From assembly GCA_022813625.1 (NCBI GenBank), contig JAKLMB010000006.1, positions 1,054,001-1,118,000 of the forward strand: 64,000 nucleotides of DNA. The letters run 5' to 3'. Below are positions 32,331 to 44,590 of this stretch, in pieces. The notes under the pieces were generated by a model. It searched no databases, was not told the origin of the DNA, and saw only the letters and a program-made list of their open reading frames with translations. Source of the stretch: Aaosphaeria pasadenensis. Its lineage: Eukaryota > Ascomycota > Dothideomycetes > Pleosporales. The position numbers were made by a program, and so were the translations under genes. Each line of letters opens with the position of its first letter. The stretch's first letter is position 1.

Positions 32331-33692
32331 ATGACCAGAAAACGATCTGCATCGCCTCTCTCCCCTGAAGCCACTCCTGCCTCCAAGAGGGCTCGGGTGG
32401 AAACCGAAATTGAGGAAGATTCCACACGCCAGGTTGGACCTGGAACTTCAAGTACAACCAAAATCGTAAGTGCTGAATCTAACGTGGCTGTAAAGACAGA
32501 CACATTGCAGCCAAGTAACTCCGTCGCGAGTGATGAGTCCGATTTGTCTGGTGCTGGCGAGCTCTCTGATGTTTCCGAGAACTCTGATGTCTCCACCCAC
32601 GTCTCAGTGCCTTCGCCCCCGACTGAGAGGCGGAAACTAGTACCGCAGATTCCCAAGAAAAGGGCAGCCGCCGGCAAGAGGAAAACGAAGGTCAGTGAAC
32701 TCTTTGTCGATTGGTTGCCGAAGGTGAATGTTCCTCCACCGAACGCTGCATATGGAACGAAGCCATATCCCGGTCCCGGGGGCCCTAAACCACACCTTGA
32801 TTCTCCCCCTGCCAGGACTAGCAATGCTGCAACCAAGATCCCCTTGTGGGAGGACAGGAAGTGGAAGTTCAAGAAGGGTGGGCGTTACCAGAAAACTTTC
32901 TACGATGAGAATTATGTCAAGTATCTAGACGAGGATGAGCTTGAAGAAGCACAGCTAGATCAAGAAAACAATCTTATTATTTCCTTGGTAGATATGAGGC
33001 CAATATCGCTCAAGGACCAAAATCCTCGACGAGCACCGGCCTACTATGCCTACGAAGGCATGCCCAAAGACTGGAACAATAAGGCAATGCTCCACACCCT
33101 GAACGACCGCAGGCGAGACGCCATCCGTCGCATCACCGAAGACCCTCCATACACACAAATTGAGCGTGAGTATCTGGTAAGGCTTCTCACAGACCACCCA
33201 GACGCTTCAATTACCGAGCTAGCAGAGCGATTCAACTATCGCTTCGCCGGCGACATCAAGGAGTCAACGGCATTCTACTTCGGCGAATTGTACGAAAAGC
33301 GTACTCTTGAAAGCGTTCGTGCTGAGTACCTTGAGCACAAGCCTTTGTACGATCGGGGTATAGTACCATGCCCAAAACGACCCGAAAATGACAAGATCGC
33401 TAAGAAGTATCAACAGCAAAGGATATATGAGCAGAGAACCCGAGAAGACTTCTTTTGGAGGCTTCACAGGATGGATGTTGATAGTGTGACTGGCGAACGG
33501 TCCGCTGAAGCTCTTGAGCTCTTCAAAAGCACCTTTGGTCACGAATTCGACAAACCACCAAAGCCCAAACGGGTGAACAAGAAGCCGAAGATTTTGACTC
33601 CTTTGGAGAGGTTTACAGGCCTATTGGCAAGGGCAAAAGCTATCAAACAGCAAGAAGAGGCCGCCAAAGGTAAACGTAGGGCATCAGCTTAG
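32331..33692 (+). CDS. Charged, probably nuclear hypothetical protein
   Basis: Single exon of 453 residues starting MTRKRSASPLSPEATPASKRARVE, a bipartite-looking basic nuclear localisation signal. Residues 1-130 are low-complexity Ser/Pro/Glu. The middle contains a conserved-looking block WKFKKGGRYQKTFYDENYVKYL. Residues about 270-320 could form a small helix-turn-helix (REYLVRLL, then ITELAERFNYRF). A basic C-terminus ends KGKRRASA. No catalytic motif is visible. I do not recognise the family; a chromatin or DNA-associated role is only a guess from composition. The start follows a CT/AT-rich leader and is the first ATG of the frame. Confidence 0.75.
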   Translation: MTRKRSASPLSPEATPASKRARVETEIEEDSTRQVGPGTSSTTKIVSAESNVAVKTDTLQPSNSVASDESDLSGAGELSDVSENSDVSTHVSVPSPPTERRKLVPQIPKKRAAAGKRKTKVSELFVDWLPKVNVPPPNAAYGTKPYPGPGGPKPHLDSPPARTSNAATKIPLWEDRKWKFKKGGRYQKTFYDENYVKYLDEDELEEAQLDQENNLIISLVDMRPISLKDQNPRRAPAYYAYEGMPKDWNNKAMLHTLNDRRRDAIRRITEDPPYTQIEREYLVRLLTDHPDASITELAERFNYRFAGDIKESTAFYFGELYEKRTLESVRAEYLEHKPLYDRGIVPCPKRPENDKIAKKYQQQRIYEQRTREDFFWRLHRMDVDSVTGERSAEALELFKSTFGHEFDKPPKPKRVNKKPKILTPLERFTGLLARAKAIKQQEEAAKGKRRASA

Positions 33693-35356
33693 TGCTTGAT
33701 GATGATCTACTATCCTATCTAAGCCTCAATATCTACGCTAGGTGGATCCTTGGAGATGGTTATTTATGACGGATGACAAGTCTCGGCTACGATTAGTCCC
33801 TTGATGTAGAGCATCAATGGCTCATAATATATATATCGTGTATTTTTTTATGACTATATTGTTCGTGTTTTGTACATACATGGACGTACCTATTTTTGGG
33901 ATATACCATCCACGTTGCGAAACCTACGTGGAATAATCTAATCTTCGCTTGAAAAGTTCTGCAGTTATAATTATTTCAAGGTCATGTCTTATCTACTCCG
34001 TAGATCATGCCTGTTAGATGGATCCACACTCTCAGTCCTGCGTGATAATAATGTGAAAATGCCTATGAAATATGCATCAACTATCAAGCATCAAGCATGA
34101 GTGACAACACAAGTTCTATCAGAGAGCGAGCTATTTTGAGTCTCTAGGGCGTTGGTAATCTCTTGAAGAGTGCGGATGAGGTTTGATACCGCCGATACAT
34201 ACATGAAGTATTCGTGTACCCTTCGATGCATACTATCGACGGGGATGTTCCGCGCGATCTACTGGTCTCTAAGCCCTTGATTATGCAAAGTCCAACACAA
34301 TCTCTAAACGCTGAACTTTGCACCAAAAGTAACGAAATCAAATGCCGAAAGCCACCATGATTGCAGTGGTCCCCGTGCGCCAGCCTTGAGTCTCTCCGAG
34401 TCTCTATGTTTTTGAACCCTTCGGTCTTACTCTTTCTTGGACTGGTCGGTCTTATAAGTGCGAGTACATTCATAGTTACCTAGGCTAGGTTACTATGATG
34501 CGTTAGGGCCCCTGTCGATTCCCCGCATCCCCATTCCCGCGCTACCTGAAGCGCACCCAGATGGTCTGGCGCAAATCAAATCAAACCACTTCCATTCACG
34601 TCATCCAAACAGGTTCCATCTCCGATACCTACCCCGGCATAGATTCTTAGCCTACGAAAAGCACTGGTTCATTGATAAGCCGATTCTCCTACCCGTGTAA
34701 CCCAAAAATTTACCCCAATTTCACCAAGGCTATCTCTCTTCATGCTCTGGTTCCATCATTATTAGCTCACTGTGGGGTAGAGAAGCTTAACTGCCGTGAT
34801 GTGGCGGCGGGTTTTCTAACGCAGACTAGTAGAAAGATGGGCCGACTTTGTGGCTAGTATTTCATTGCGTCTCCTATTGTGCTGTGCACACTCAAGTGCC
34901 CGGGGTCGAGACCAGATGTATTTCCAAAACATGTTGAAGATTCCAGGGTGGAGAGGGAGATCTTCCTGGAAACGACATAGTCCATTTCCTCGCAATCCTG
35001 GTCAACGGGAGTGCATATCGTCCACGAGGTTAATATATATATGTACGTGTGTACGTACACTTTCAGATGTGACAGCTCCCACTGGAGGCTGGACAGCACA
35101 ATTTCGACTGCCCATGGCCTTATTTGTAACCATTACTTTGCACAAATCAGGTTGTTTTTCTACATCATTTCTCGCCCTGAAACCATCTCTAGGTCGTTGG
35201 TGGTCTAAAACTTGCGTCGATCTCTCTTTGTAACCTCGTATCAACAGTACGGAATTTTACCGCATTGCATCCGTACAGTGTACTATCTCTCTCAACGCGC
35301 AACAATTTAAAGGCTGTGTCTTGCGATAGAGTATTGCTTCGCAACCACAGCCCACC
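33693..35356. other. Intergenic region
   Basis: About 1.7 kb upstream of the MFS gene. It holds one TACTCCGTA word (33994) and alternating TA near 33830 and 35035. No gene is seen. A clear TATA-like or CT-rich core promoter for the MFS gene is not obvious. Confidence 0.5.
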
Positions 35357-37323
35357 ATGGAGGCCAACTACAATGAACAGGTAGGCCTTCCAGTAAAGAG
35401 GACTGCATCGAAAATGTATATCCTTGGAGTCCTGTTCTCTTGTATTAACGCCTGATCCAGGAACGCCGCCAACTCGAGAGTGAACTGCACACCGAGATCC
35501 TCCCAGGCACGGAGGTAATGACAGATGTGGGAACCCACCACTTCGTCAAAGGATCCGGACGCACTGTCTTGGTTCCTCAACCTTCAGACGACCCAAACGA
35601 CCCTTTGAACTGGTCCACACCATGGAAAGTTGCGTGCATCACATCTGCGGCTGTCGCCACTTTCTCTCAGGGCTTTGGACCTCTGGCGTTGGCGCCAATG
35701 TTTCCGGCCTTGATGGAGGCGTTCAATTGCACTCTTGCAGACGCTGTGCAGTTCACTGGAGTTTGTATTCTTGTGCTGGGATTTAGTAATTTCCTCTGGT
35801 ACGTACTTCTACTCATTGCCCTCCTCCGCAAACAAGAAAGATACATCGTACTGACAAAACGCGCAACAGGGTACCCATTAGCACTTCTTTCGGACGTAGA
35901 CCAGTGTTCCTGGCTTCGAACCTCATAAATTTCGGCACCTCCATCTGGCGCGCAAAGGCAACTTCCTATGGATCGTTCATGGGTGCATGCGTTGTCAATG
36001 GAATCGGAGCAGGACCGGCGGAAACGATCATGCCGGCAGTCATTGCAGACATCTTCTTCCTTCACGATCGTGGCAAGTGGAATACTCTTTACTGGGTCGT
36101 ATACATGGGATCTTTGGGTGTAAGTCCAAGACAATGCATCATTTCATGGCGAATATGATCACTGACGTATCCTCAACACAGGTCGCTCCCATCATTTCCG
36201 GTGTCATGGCCGACAAAGTCGGATGGCGAAGCTTCTGGTGGCTCAACACAGCCCTCCTAGGCCTTTCATTCGTCATGACCGTCTTCATGTTCCCTGAAAC
36301 ACGATACCAGCGCATCTACGCCGACCACGGCACAAAGGCATTCGTTGAGAAAGACAGTCCGACGACCACCGAGGCCATCAACGACGGTGGCCGCCCAGTC
36401 AACAGCGAAGAACAAGACAACAAAATCGCCCAAGTCCCCACTGAAATCTCCATCGCAGCCAACAACCAAGAAGCCCTCACACAAGAAGAGACCGCAGCTC
36501 GGGACCCCTACCTCGGGCGCGGTACACCCGGGAAGTGGCAATGGAAAGTGTTCCAGGGTAACGCCCACCCGTTCAAGAGCATCATCCAAGACCTGTGGAT
36601 CCCATGGCGCCTCATGGCGTTCCCGATTGTGCAGTTCGCGTCTTTCGTCGTGTCGTGGAGCTGCAGTTCGTTCCTCACGCTCAACCTGACACAAAGTCAA
36701 GCCTTCGCGGCGCCCCCGTACAACTTCTCTTCCCAGAACATCGGTACGTCCTCTTTCCCTCCTATGCCATCCCCTCCACTAACATTACGGGCATAGGCTT
36801 CATGAACTTCGCCATCATAGTTGGCATCATGATCGGCCTCGCGACCGCAGGGCCATTATCAGACTGGGTATCCGCGCGCCTGACACGCCTCAACAACGGC
36901 ATTCGCGAACCTGAGATGCGCCTACCAGCCATGATCCCCTACATAGTGATCATGTACGTCGGCAACATCGTGGTGGCGGTCGGGTACGAGCGGCACTGGC
37001 CCTGGGAGGCCATCGTCATCATCGGCTACACGTTCGCGGGCATCCAGGTCGCGGCTCTACCGGCCATCACGTCGACGTACGCTGTCGATAGCTACAAGCC
37101 CGTCGCGGGCAGCATCTTTGTGAGCATCACGGTGAACAAGAATGTTTGGGGGTATGGGTTTAGTAAGTTCATCACCGAGTGGGCGCAGAAGGCTGGGTTC
37201 ATACCGCCGATTATGACGAATGCGAGCTTGATTTTGCTGTGGTGTCTTTTTGGTGGCTTGTTTTGGTGGAAGGGGAAGACGTTCAGGAGGTGGAGCAGCA
37301 ATAGCAAGGTGCACAAGATGTGA
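35357..37323 (+). CDS. MFS transporter, drug:H+ antiporter type
   Basis: Exons 35357-35380, 35461-35798, 35870-36119, 36182-36743 and 36797-37323 encode 566 residues. Introns are 80, 71, 62 and 53 nt. The cytosolic N-terminus carries the DHA1-family hallmark DDPNDPLNW just before the first span. Twelve spans follow in two blocks separated by a long charged loop (about residues 245-320, rich in Glu, Thr and Lys). The signature segments SFGRRPVFLASNLINF (motif A), GAGPAETIMPAVIADIFF and FPETRYQR (end of the first half) are present. The protein is predicted to be a plasma-membrane proton antiporter exporting small organic compounds. The substrate cannot be told from sequence. The 24-nt first exon is supported by phase and by continuation into ERRQLESEL. 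Confidence 0.93.
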
Positions 37324-37914
37324 GCGGGTGGTGCGGAGTGAGGTTGGGTATGTTTTCAGATTGTTGGTGTGATGCTCGGGAGTACTCGAAGAATCTGTAC
37401 TGTACTTGTACTTTTGCGCGTCTTTAAATTCGTTTGGTTTGTGAATAAGGAACGAAACATTCAAGCACGATAACGAGCATTAGTAATTGAAGCAGAGGTT
37501 CACCACCGGGAAACAGGCCACTGTTCGAGTCAAAATGGTATTGAATTGCAACATCTCCAACTCCTTATTCATTATGAGTTGCTATATGGTTCATTCATTT
37601 CCATCCAAAAGGCTGAAGAAAGTGCCGATGGGAATGCTTAAGTAAAGTGGATCGCTCGCTGACGTCTCGAAGATGCAGCAATGAATAAAACAGCGCCCTG
37701 AGCTCTTCAGGGCGAGGTATCTCGTAAAATAGAAATGTCAAGAACGTGTCATCAAAAGGTGTGTGGCGTCATCCAACTCAGTGGCGATGTCGAAAGTATA
37801 CCAACAAAGCCTAGTACAACCTTCGGGAAATGCATCATCTTCTCCAACAGCTCAAGCCCTCGCATGATTCGTACAGCTCGAAATTATCGTCACTGCTCCT
37901 GCGCGCGTGGCGTA
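37324..37914. other. Intergenic region between convergent genes
   Basis: Shared 3' region of the MFS and TBC genes. No gene is seen. Confidence 0.5.
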
Positions 37915-40902
37915 CTAGGATGCATTGACGTTATTGGAGCTGACTGTTCTCTTCCATCCACCCCAACCCCAGCCTCCTGTACTTGGAGCTGGGGTGACGA
38001 TTGTCGGCTTTTCTACCTCCCTCTCCCGAATTGTCGGCGGTGGTGTTGATTGTGGGCTGGATCCTCCGCTCAACCCCATTGCCTTCCTCATTCCGTCAAA
38101 TTTGCTTCTCAGCTCTTCCAATTCCTGCTTCGCGACCGCCTCCGCCGTCTTTGCGTTTACAAGCTCCAATAATAGGGCCTCGTTATCGGCAGGTGCATGG
38201 TTCTCTGTAGAAAGGATGGTCTGCGTAGCAAGCGAGGAAGAACGCTTGGAGAATTCGGGACGAGTGATGGATTTTTGACTCCCAGATCGACCAAGACGAA
38301 GTTCACGCAGGCCACCAGTCGTTGAAACGGTGCTCTCAGCTGTGTTACTTCTGCTAAGCGTTGGACTTGCCTCTGGTGTTTCATTGGACGTTGTGATGGC
38401 CCAGGGTGTCGATCCTTTTCGAGAACTTGTTCGGAGTTCTTGGATAGTCTTTTCGTGGCGTTGATTGGTGTTGTATGACTCTTGGAGACGTTGACGCGTC
38501 TCCTTCAAAGCGTCGCGGGAGATCTGGAGTTCTGTCTGTGCATCGGCGAGCTCACGCGCAAGCGAATTGGCGCGTATGGTTTCAGAAGATAGTTGTTCTT
38601 TGGTGCGGGAGAGCGAATCCTTCAACATGGCTTTCGTTTCGAACATGGAAGAAGCACGATGGTGAGCTTGGTGAGATGGGAACCGTGTGTCAAGCATAGC
38701 AGCGACCTCTTTGACTTCCTCTGAGACTGGCTCACTAGAGGACTCGTCCGATGGGGGGCTAAGTGTTGCTGCGGTAATGGTCGTTCGTCGTCTGCTTTCG
38801 CGGGTCGTAGGTGCAGATAATGTTGAAGTCTTCCGCCACATCTTGTCAAGTACTGTTCGCACAATCCTGTGATCCTCCTTGCGGTCTTCTTGTTGTTTCT
38901 GAAGGGCATTGTCCAATTCACTATTCTGACGCTGCAGTTGGCTGACTGACATCAATAGCTGTTCGATTTGATAATGGAGATCACGGTCTTTGGAAGAATC
39001 CGCAGTTCTAATCGAAAGTGCCACGGATTCATGTCCTTGTTTGGTGAACCGTGCATCTCCCGAAGAACCTCGTGACACTTCAGTTGCCGCTGTGCTCTGA
39101 GTTCCGGTGGAAGTATCCGATTTCTCCGAATTCAAGGTCGAGGCTAGGCTTTGTTTTGAAGGTGTACGTCGCAAGAAGCTCCCAGGTCGGCTGGGGGCGC
39201 TCAGTCCCGGGCTGAGGCTCACACTCTTGGTCGACGATGTCGAAATGGGCCATAAGCGGCCGAGGAAACTCGTGGCAGACTTTTGTACTTCTTTGGAAGT
39301 ACCCTTCTGGGATTCCCGGAAAGCTGCCTCCAGATTCTGTAGGCTCTCCTTGGTAACATCATTTGTAAAGCTAACGAAGTCGCTGACCAAAACATCTGCA
39401 GACTTAGTGTTCAAGCCATAGGGATCCCACAATGATCGGCCTAGCAACAATTGCATGACATCCTCAAACTCGGCGAGGGCTAATATTTTCTGCTCGTTTC
39501 GTTTCATAAGAGCCAACGCTACTCTCATGATAGTTTCCGAGGCACCTTCGGCGAAGAGGACGTCGTAGATTCGGAAAAGCATAGGGAGGGGGCAAGTGAC
39601 TGCGAAGAACGAGAGGAACCATTGCGAGAGGTAGGCTGATTCTACCCCAAGGTCCTCGAGATGGCGGGCTAGGTTGGGCATGTGCAGACACAGCAGTTTT
39701 TGGAACTGGAAGATGCGAAGGTGGAGCCCAGATAGATCAGGCAGAAAGCAGGATCGTAGATCGTAGTCTTCCATGAGCCTGACTAGTACACAGAACGCCT
39801 CCCGGTCGCCCATCTGCATCAAGAGCGGGCCAACTAGGAAGCCGAGTCCTTGACAGTATCCAATCTTGTTATCGTAGAGACTGAAACATTTGAGCACGCG
39901 TCCCATCATCTTTTGACCTTCGCCTTCTGGGTCTTTGAACATTTCCACACCAGGGAAACTTCTGCCTAGGTCCTTGTTGATTATGTTTTCGTATGGACTT
40001 GACTCTCCACATAGAGTTTCGTATTGTTCCTCAATCAGCTTATCTCTTGCGCCAGCCGCACTCTGCCAAACCACGCCGCGCAATGGAGCAGGAATTCCTC
40101 CACGGATTTTGTTTAATGTAAGGGTAGGCAGGCGCTGAACAGTCTGCGGATAGTCTCGTACAAGAGCGGACCAGAAGTCCAATTCCGTCATCGGTGGTGG
40201 AGAAGGAAGTTGCGAAAAGCGAACATGCGAGGCACTTTCGTCGCTGACAAGACGCTTGAGCTGGTGCATTGAGGGAGGTCTTGATTGCCCTCGGGCGCGC
40301 GAGCCTTTGATGACGGAGCGTACGGCGGATTTGGGGTCAGCGGAGATCGCATTATTCTCTTGGTCAAGTCGTGCGAGCAAAAGGGCCATTGCCTGTTTAG
40401 ATCAGTACCAGATTCCCATTCTCATTATCGGAATACGCACCTCGTCGTTCCCTTCACCCTCCGGTTCTTGTTCTTCCTTCTTCTCGAGTTCCTCCCAGTC
40501 GACGTGTGCACTACGGTCGGAATCCGAACCTCGACTGTCACTCCTTGATCTGTCCCCAGAAGGTTCTTGCGACGTCTTCTCATCGTTCAAGGAGATTGTA
40601 GGGCTATTCAGAGTGCTTGTGTCCAAATCCTCCTCTGTGTCCCTTGAAGTCCCAAACGCCTGCATTATTTCGGCGGACGAAGGCCTCGACGATGATCTTT
40701 TCTCTTCACTTGTGAGTTCGGGTTGTAGAATCTTCGGTAGCCTAGCATCATCGTCTTCTTCAGCTGGTGAAGCATCGGTACCGGTTTCGGAGAGCGGGAC
40801 GGTGACCATGGAATCGGTGGGTAGAGGTTGGCTGTCGACGTGAGTCCTAGGAAATCTTTCGGTCACAGTCTGTGCCGGCGTGGACACATTATCAACCTCC
40901 AT
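37915..40902 (-). CDS. TBC-domain Rab GTPase-activating protein
   Basis: Exons 40902-40441 and 40392-37915 (48-nt intron) encode 979 residues. Residues 1-150 are acidic and disordered. The TBC domain spans about residues 245-480. It contains both catalytic fingers of Rab-GAPs: the arginine finger in IxxDxxR (Ile292, Asp295, Arg298 within INKDLGRSFP) and the glutamine finger YCQG (Tyr333-Gln335). The second half has a long coiled coil (around LHYQIEQLLMSVSQLQRQ and later Glu/Gln-rich helices) with Ser/Thr-rich linkers. This arrangement resembles Gyp5/Evi5-like proteins, which inactivate exocytic or ER-Golgi Rabs. The C-terminal end is Pro/Gly/Trp-rich (GWGWGGWKR). The start follows a short leader and is the only ATG in context. 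Confidence 0.92.
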
Positions 40903-43281
40903 GGTTATGATAGTTCTACTCGAAGCTCCAATGAGCTAGCATATGCGGCCAACTATGTGCTGTTTCGATTGTATATACAAACAGGGAGAGCGGAGGGGGG
41001 GTGGGCAACGCAAGGTGGATGCAGGTACGGAGCAATGATGTCGTTACTATGGTAAGCTTCTGGAAGCGCGGTTGCTATGCGTGATTTGGCTGTTGTGCTA
41101 CCTGTTCAGAAGCACAAAACGTCGCTGGCGGCGAAGGCGTTTCGAGTTGGTGGAATCCTCGCTCGGGCGGCCGGTATCAGGATTGGAGGATCTGTGTTAA
41201 GCAAAACATGCACGGGGCGAATGAGCGGTTCCTCAGATGAGGTTTCCGGTTCAAAACAGTGATGGCGATAGGACCCTGAGCGGCAACAACATTGAGCTGC
41301 TTTTGCACCATGAAAAGATCGTGAACGACAGAGGAGAGAAGAGAGAAACGAATTTGCTTCAGTAGCTCAGACAATGCAGAGACCTCACGGCAGATAGACA
41401 GGGAGACAGGCAGGCAAGCGGGCCGCCGTTGGTAAAGGGTTAAGGAGGTGCTAGTTAGTTAAAGTGAGTGTGGGTTAGCTTATCTGCAATCAGTCAAATA
41501 ATCATGGCGATGGGATGGTGAAGGCACCAGGGGGAGGTCCCGCATCCCCTTGGCGAATTAACCCGTCGGTTGAAGAGGCCACAGGGGGTTCCGCGCGTTG
41601 CAGGCATATTCAGTGGAGACTTGCAAGAGGTCAAGGGCGAGGCCGTCCTTTCTCCTAGTCATACTAATTCGTATAGAAGATCAAGCTTAGTTCCAGAAAG
41701 GAATAATTGTTGATTGGTTTGGATTGTGATGGATGGATGGATGGGTGGGCGGTGGATGATAGATGAGGATATTTGGATTGATGGTTGGAGAGGGAGATTG
41801 AAAGGTGAAAGGGGATGAGATGAGATGAGATGGAAAACCGACCACTCAAAACGCGTAAACAAAGCCAACCCAAAACAATCCCTTGAATTACATAAGCATC
41901 TCTTCCCCTAACCAACAACTCAATCCACCAAAATTCAACGATCCCCTCAACCCTCAATCCTCATTCATCATACTAACCAACAGCTTTCCACGCACCACCA
42001 CCACTCCCCTCATCGTTCGTGACCGCCTTTGTGACCAGTTCGTGACCGCTGCCCTCAAATTTTCATTCCCACCGCCCAATCACGATCATGAACACGCCAA
42101 AACTACCGAATTGCCGATCTTCTTCTCGATCCACCAACGCGGGCGTACACGCTCTAACTCTCCAGTAGAGTAGCGCCTCTACTACACAGTACGCGCCGCT
42201 CGCCCAGCCGCAGACCGCCACGGCCACCAGGGGGTCAATTAATCAACCCAGACCTAAAACGACCATGCCACCCTAGCCCGCACGCCATTTTCGTGCAGGA
42301 CGAAGACACTGATTCGGATCCAGTGCAGTAGACTGTATGTACGCAGCAGGCCGGCTGGCCATGGCCGGGGTTGTTGGGATCTCGGAACAATAGGTAGCCA
42401 CGCGGAGCAGCAGTGCAGCACACGAGCGCCCGTTCACGGAAAATCCGTCTCCAGTCCATCGATCTTCAATTCTACAAGAAATGATTTTCATGTCTTCTGA
42501 AAAATGGCATAATGATGCTTCAGATACTCCGTAAAATTGATCATATCAATATCCTCTCCGCTGGTTCACGTCGATCCGGATATTGTCTAATGCCACAGCT
42601 TGAAGTCAAACGTTCAATTCTCTCATTCCCCATCCCCGCGTATGTCTATACCGCCGATGAGACGACCATGCTTTAGGTACCTGCTTACCTATCATCCGGT
42701 AACGCACTCCGTAAAACTTCCCTCACCTCACCAATCGTCGCGCCAAATCTGCCGATTTCACCATATGACGTAGGCCTCGAATATGCATTGAAGAATCATC
42801 GTATCTCTAGCCATTTCTTTGTGCCATTCTTGTGTTTCGGAGAGCTGGTAGTCCTGGAGTCCAGTGCAACGATTCCTGGGACTTTGATGTTCACCGTAAA
42901 ATGAGCTGCAGCTTGGCGCCCCTGTTTACTGCATTTGCATCTGCATCTGCATAGGGCGAGCATTTTTGGTGCCTGTTCGAATTTTAGCCGTGGCCATTGG
43001 CGTTGGGTTCGGGGTACCTTTGCTCAGCCAATGTCTTGCACGGGAACTAGCCAATCACGACTATTCTCTGACACTATCGTTATTGTGTGAACCGCAAGAT
43101 AGATATAAAGAAAGAAACCACAGTAACTAGTTGAACCGTAACGCATAGTATTATTTGATGAGGACATGCCTCAAACAAGACGTCCTGAACCGTTCATTCC
43201 GGTTTTCCAAACACCTTATCTCGAATATATCACCTATCGTCGATTACCATGTACACGTCCGTACAACTGGGTGCCGTCATA
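40903..43281. other. Long intergenic region with simple repeats
   Basis: About 2.4 kb upstream of the TBC gene. It holds a GGAT run (about 41728-41745), GAGAT repeats near 41815 and a short GCATCT repeat near 42935, plus one TACTCCGTA word at 42525. A compact GC-rich CT stretch lies at 42000-42230. No gene is supported. Confidence 0.5.
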
Positions 43282-44590
43282 CTACCCATCAAACCCATGC
43301 AGCTTCTCCTTCTTCGTCAACATCGCCTTCTGATCCTTGATCCACTCATTCGCCTCTCCAGTGCCTAACCCCTCCCAGTCTTTGGCCTTGAAGTCCTCGA
43401 GCATCTCGTTGTTGGTCATGAGCTCTTGCCAAAGGATCACCGTTTCCGCAAACTTGACCGTGAACATCATCTTGCCCATTCTAACAAGTTGTTCCCTCTT
43501 TAACATCAAGATATCGTCAAGAGCTGTGACATTATGCCGCATCTTATCCCTCACGCTCATGATCCTCCAACCTCCAGCAGGCGCCGCGATCAGTGTCGGT
43601 ATGACATTCATAGCCAGCGGAGGTAGCGAATCCATTCCATCCTCCCCACTTGCGATTCCATCGGCGACATTCGTATACGTGTTGACTGGTTCCGCGCTCT
43701 CCACCCAGTACGTGAGCGCAGCCAGATTCGACTTGCCGGAGTGCTTCTTGGGCTTCCACTCCCGCAACATGTCGTAACGCAGTAACAAGCGAAGGTTGGT
43801 GCCTTTCCTTTCGGCGTAAAGCTGTGCGAGAAGTCTGCGATTCGCGGCGATCTGGAAGGGCAGGAGAACGCGCGTGATGTAGAGTAGTAGCTCAATCACC
43901 ATGCTTTTCTTCTCTTCGCGATTGATCTCGGGATCTTGACCATCGAGGACATTGTTCAGAATTTGTGCCCAATTTGTCTTGCGTGTATGCGCCTGTAGGA
44001 GAACGGTAGTAATCGGGATGAGTTTGGGGAACACCCTCTGAAATTGCAGCAAGCATTCGAGGCTCTCTTCAGGCTCTGCGTCGTAAGGTGAAGGTACAGT
44101 TGGATCTAGATAGTAGAAGTTGGGGAGGCCTTCCGGCGTGGTATTGGTATCTTCATTTGTCTCTGGTGTTCCATGTCTCCGTGTCCGTGCTGTGCTGCGA
44201 GTGAGTGGTGTAAAATCGAAGTGATTGTCGTTCAAGAAGGAATTTGAGCCGGAAATTTCGGACGCAGGACCGTCAGGCGTGTGTGGGCCACCGATAGAAG
44301 ATGGCGGTGGTGTATCACCTCTGTTGATGCTTGGGGTGGTCTTGTCTACTCCAGTTAGCAAGATCTTCGCTTTTATAATTTTCCCACATAGGTGAGTGTG
44401 CACTGAAATTTGTCCATACCGAGAGGTCCCTGCGCAAACCGCGCATGTTCAACATGAAATAGCCCCATGAACAAGATAGGCTTTTGAGCTCTTCAAGATC
44501 TTTGGGTTCGTCAGGATGTTGAATAGAGGAAGGTAGCCGATTCAGTTGATTCTGAAGCACAGATTTGATGGTCTCGTTCAATTCATACAC
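43282..44590 (-). CDS. Hypothetical protein, 5' end uncertain
   Basis: The main exon covers 44364-43282 and joins an upstream exon (ending at 44420) through a proposed 55-nt intron with donor GTATGG and acceptor AAG. The protein is about 415 residues. The 5' exon has no in-frame ATG before a TGA upstream, only a GTG at 44590. So either the start is non-AUG, another exon lies upstream, or the 5' end is damaged. The protein has a helical core (VIELLLYITRVLLPFQIAANRRLLAQLYAERKGT) and a middle part with Pro/Ser/Thr-rich linker sequence. The C-terminal block reads VRDKMRHNVTALDDILMLKREQLVRMG, ending in a Lys-rich tail. No known domain, signal peptide or membrane span is seen. Confidence 0.6.
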
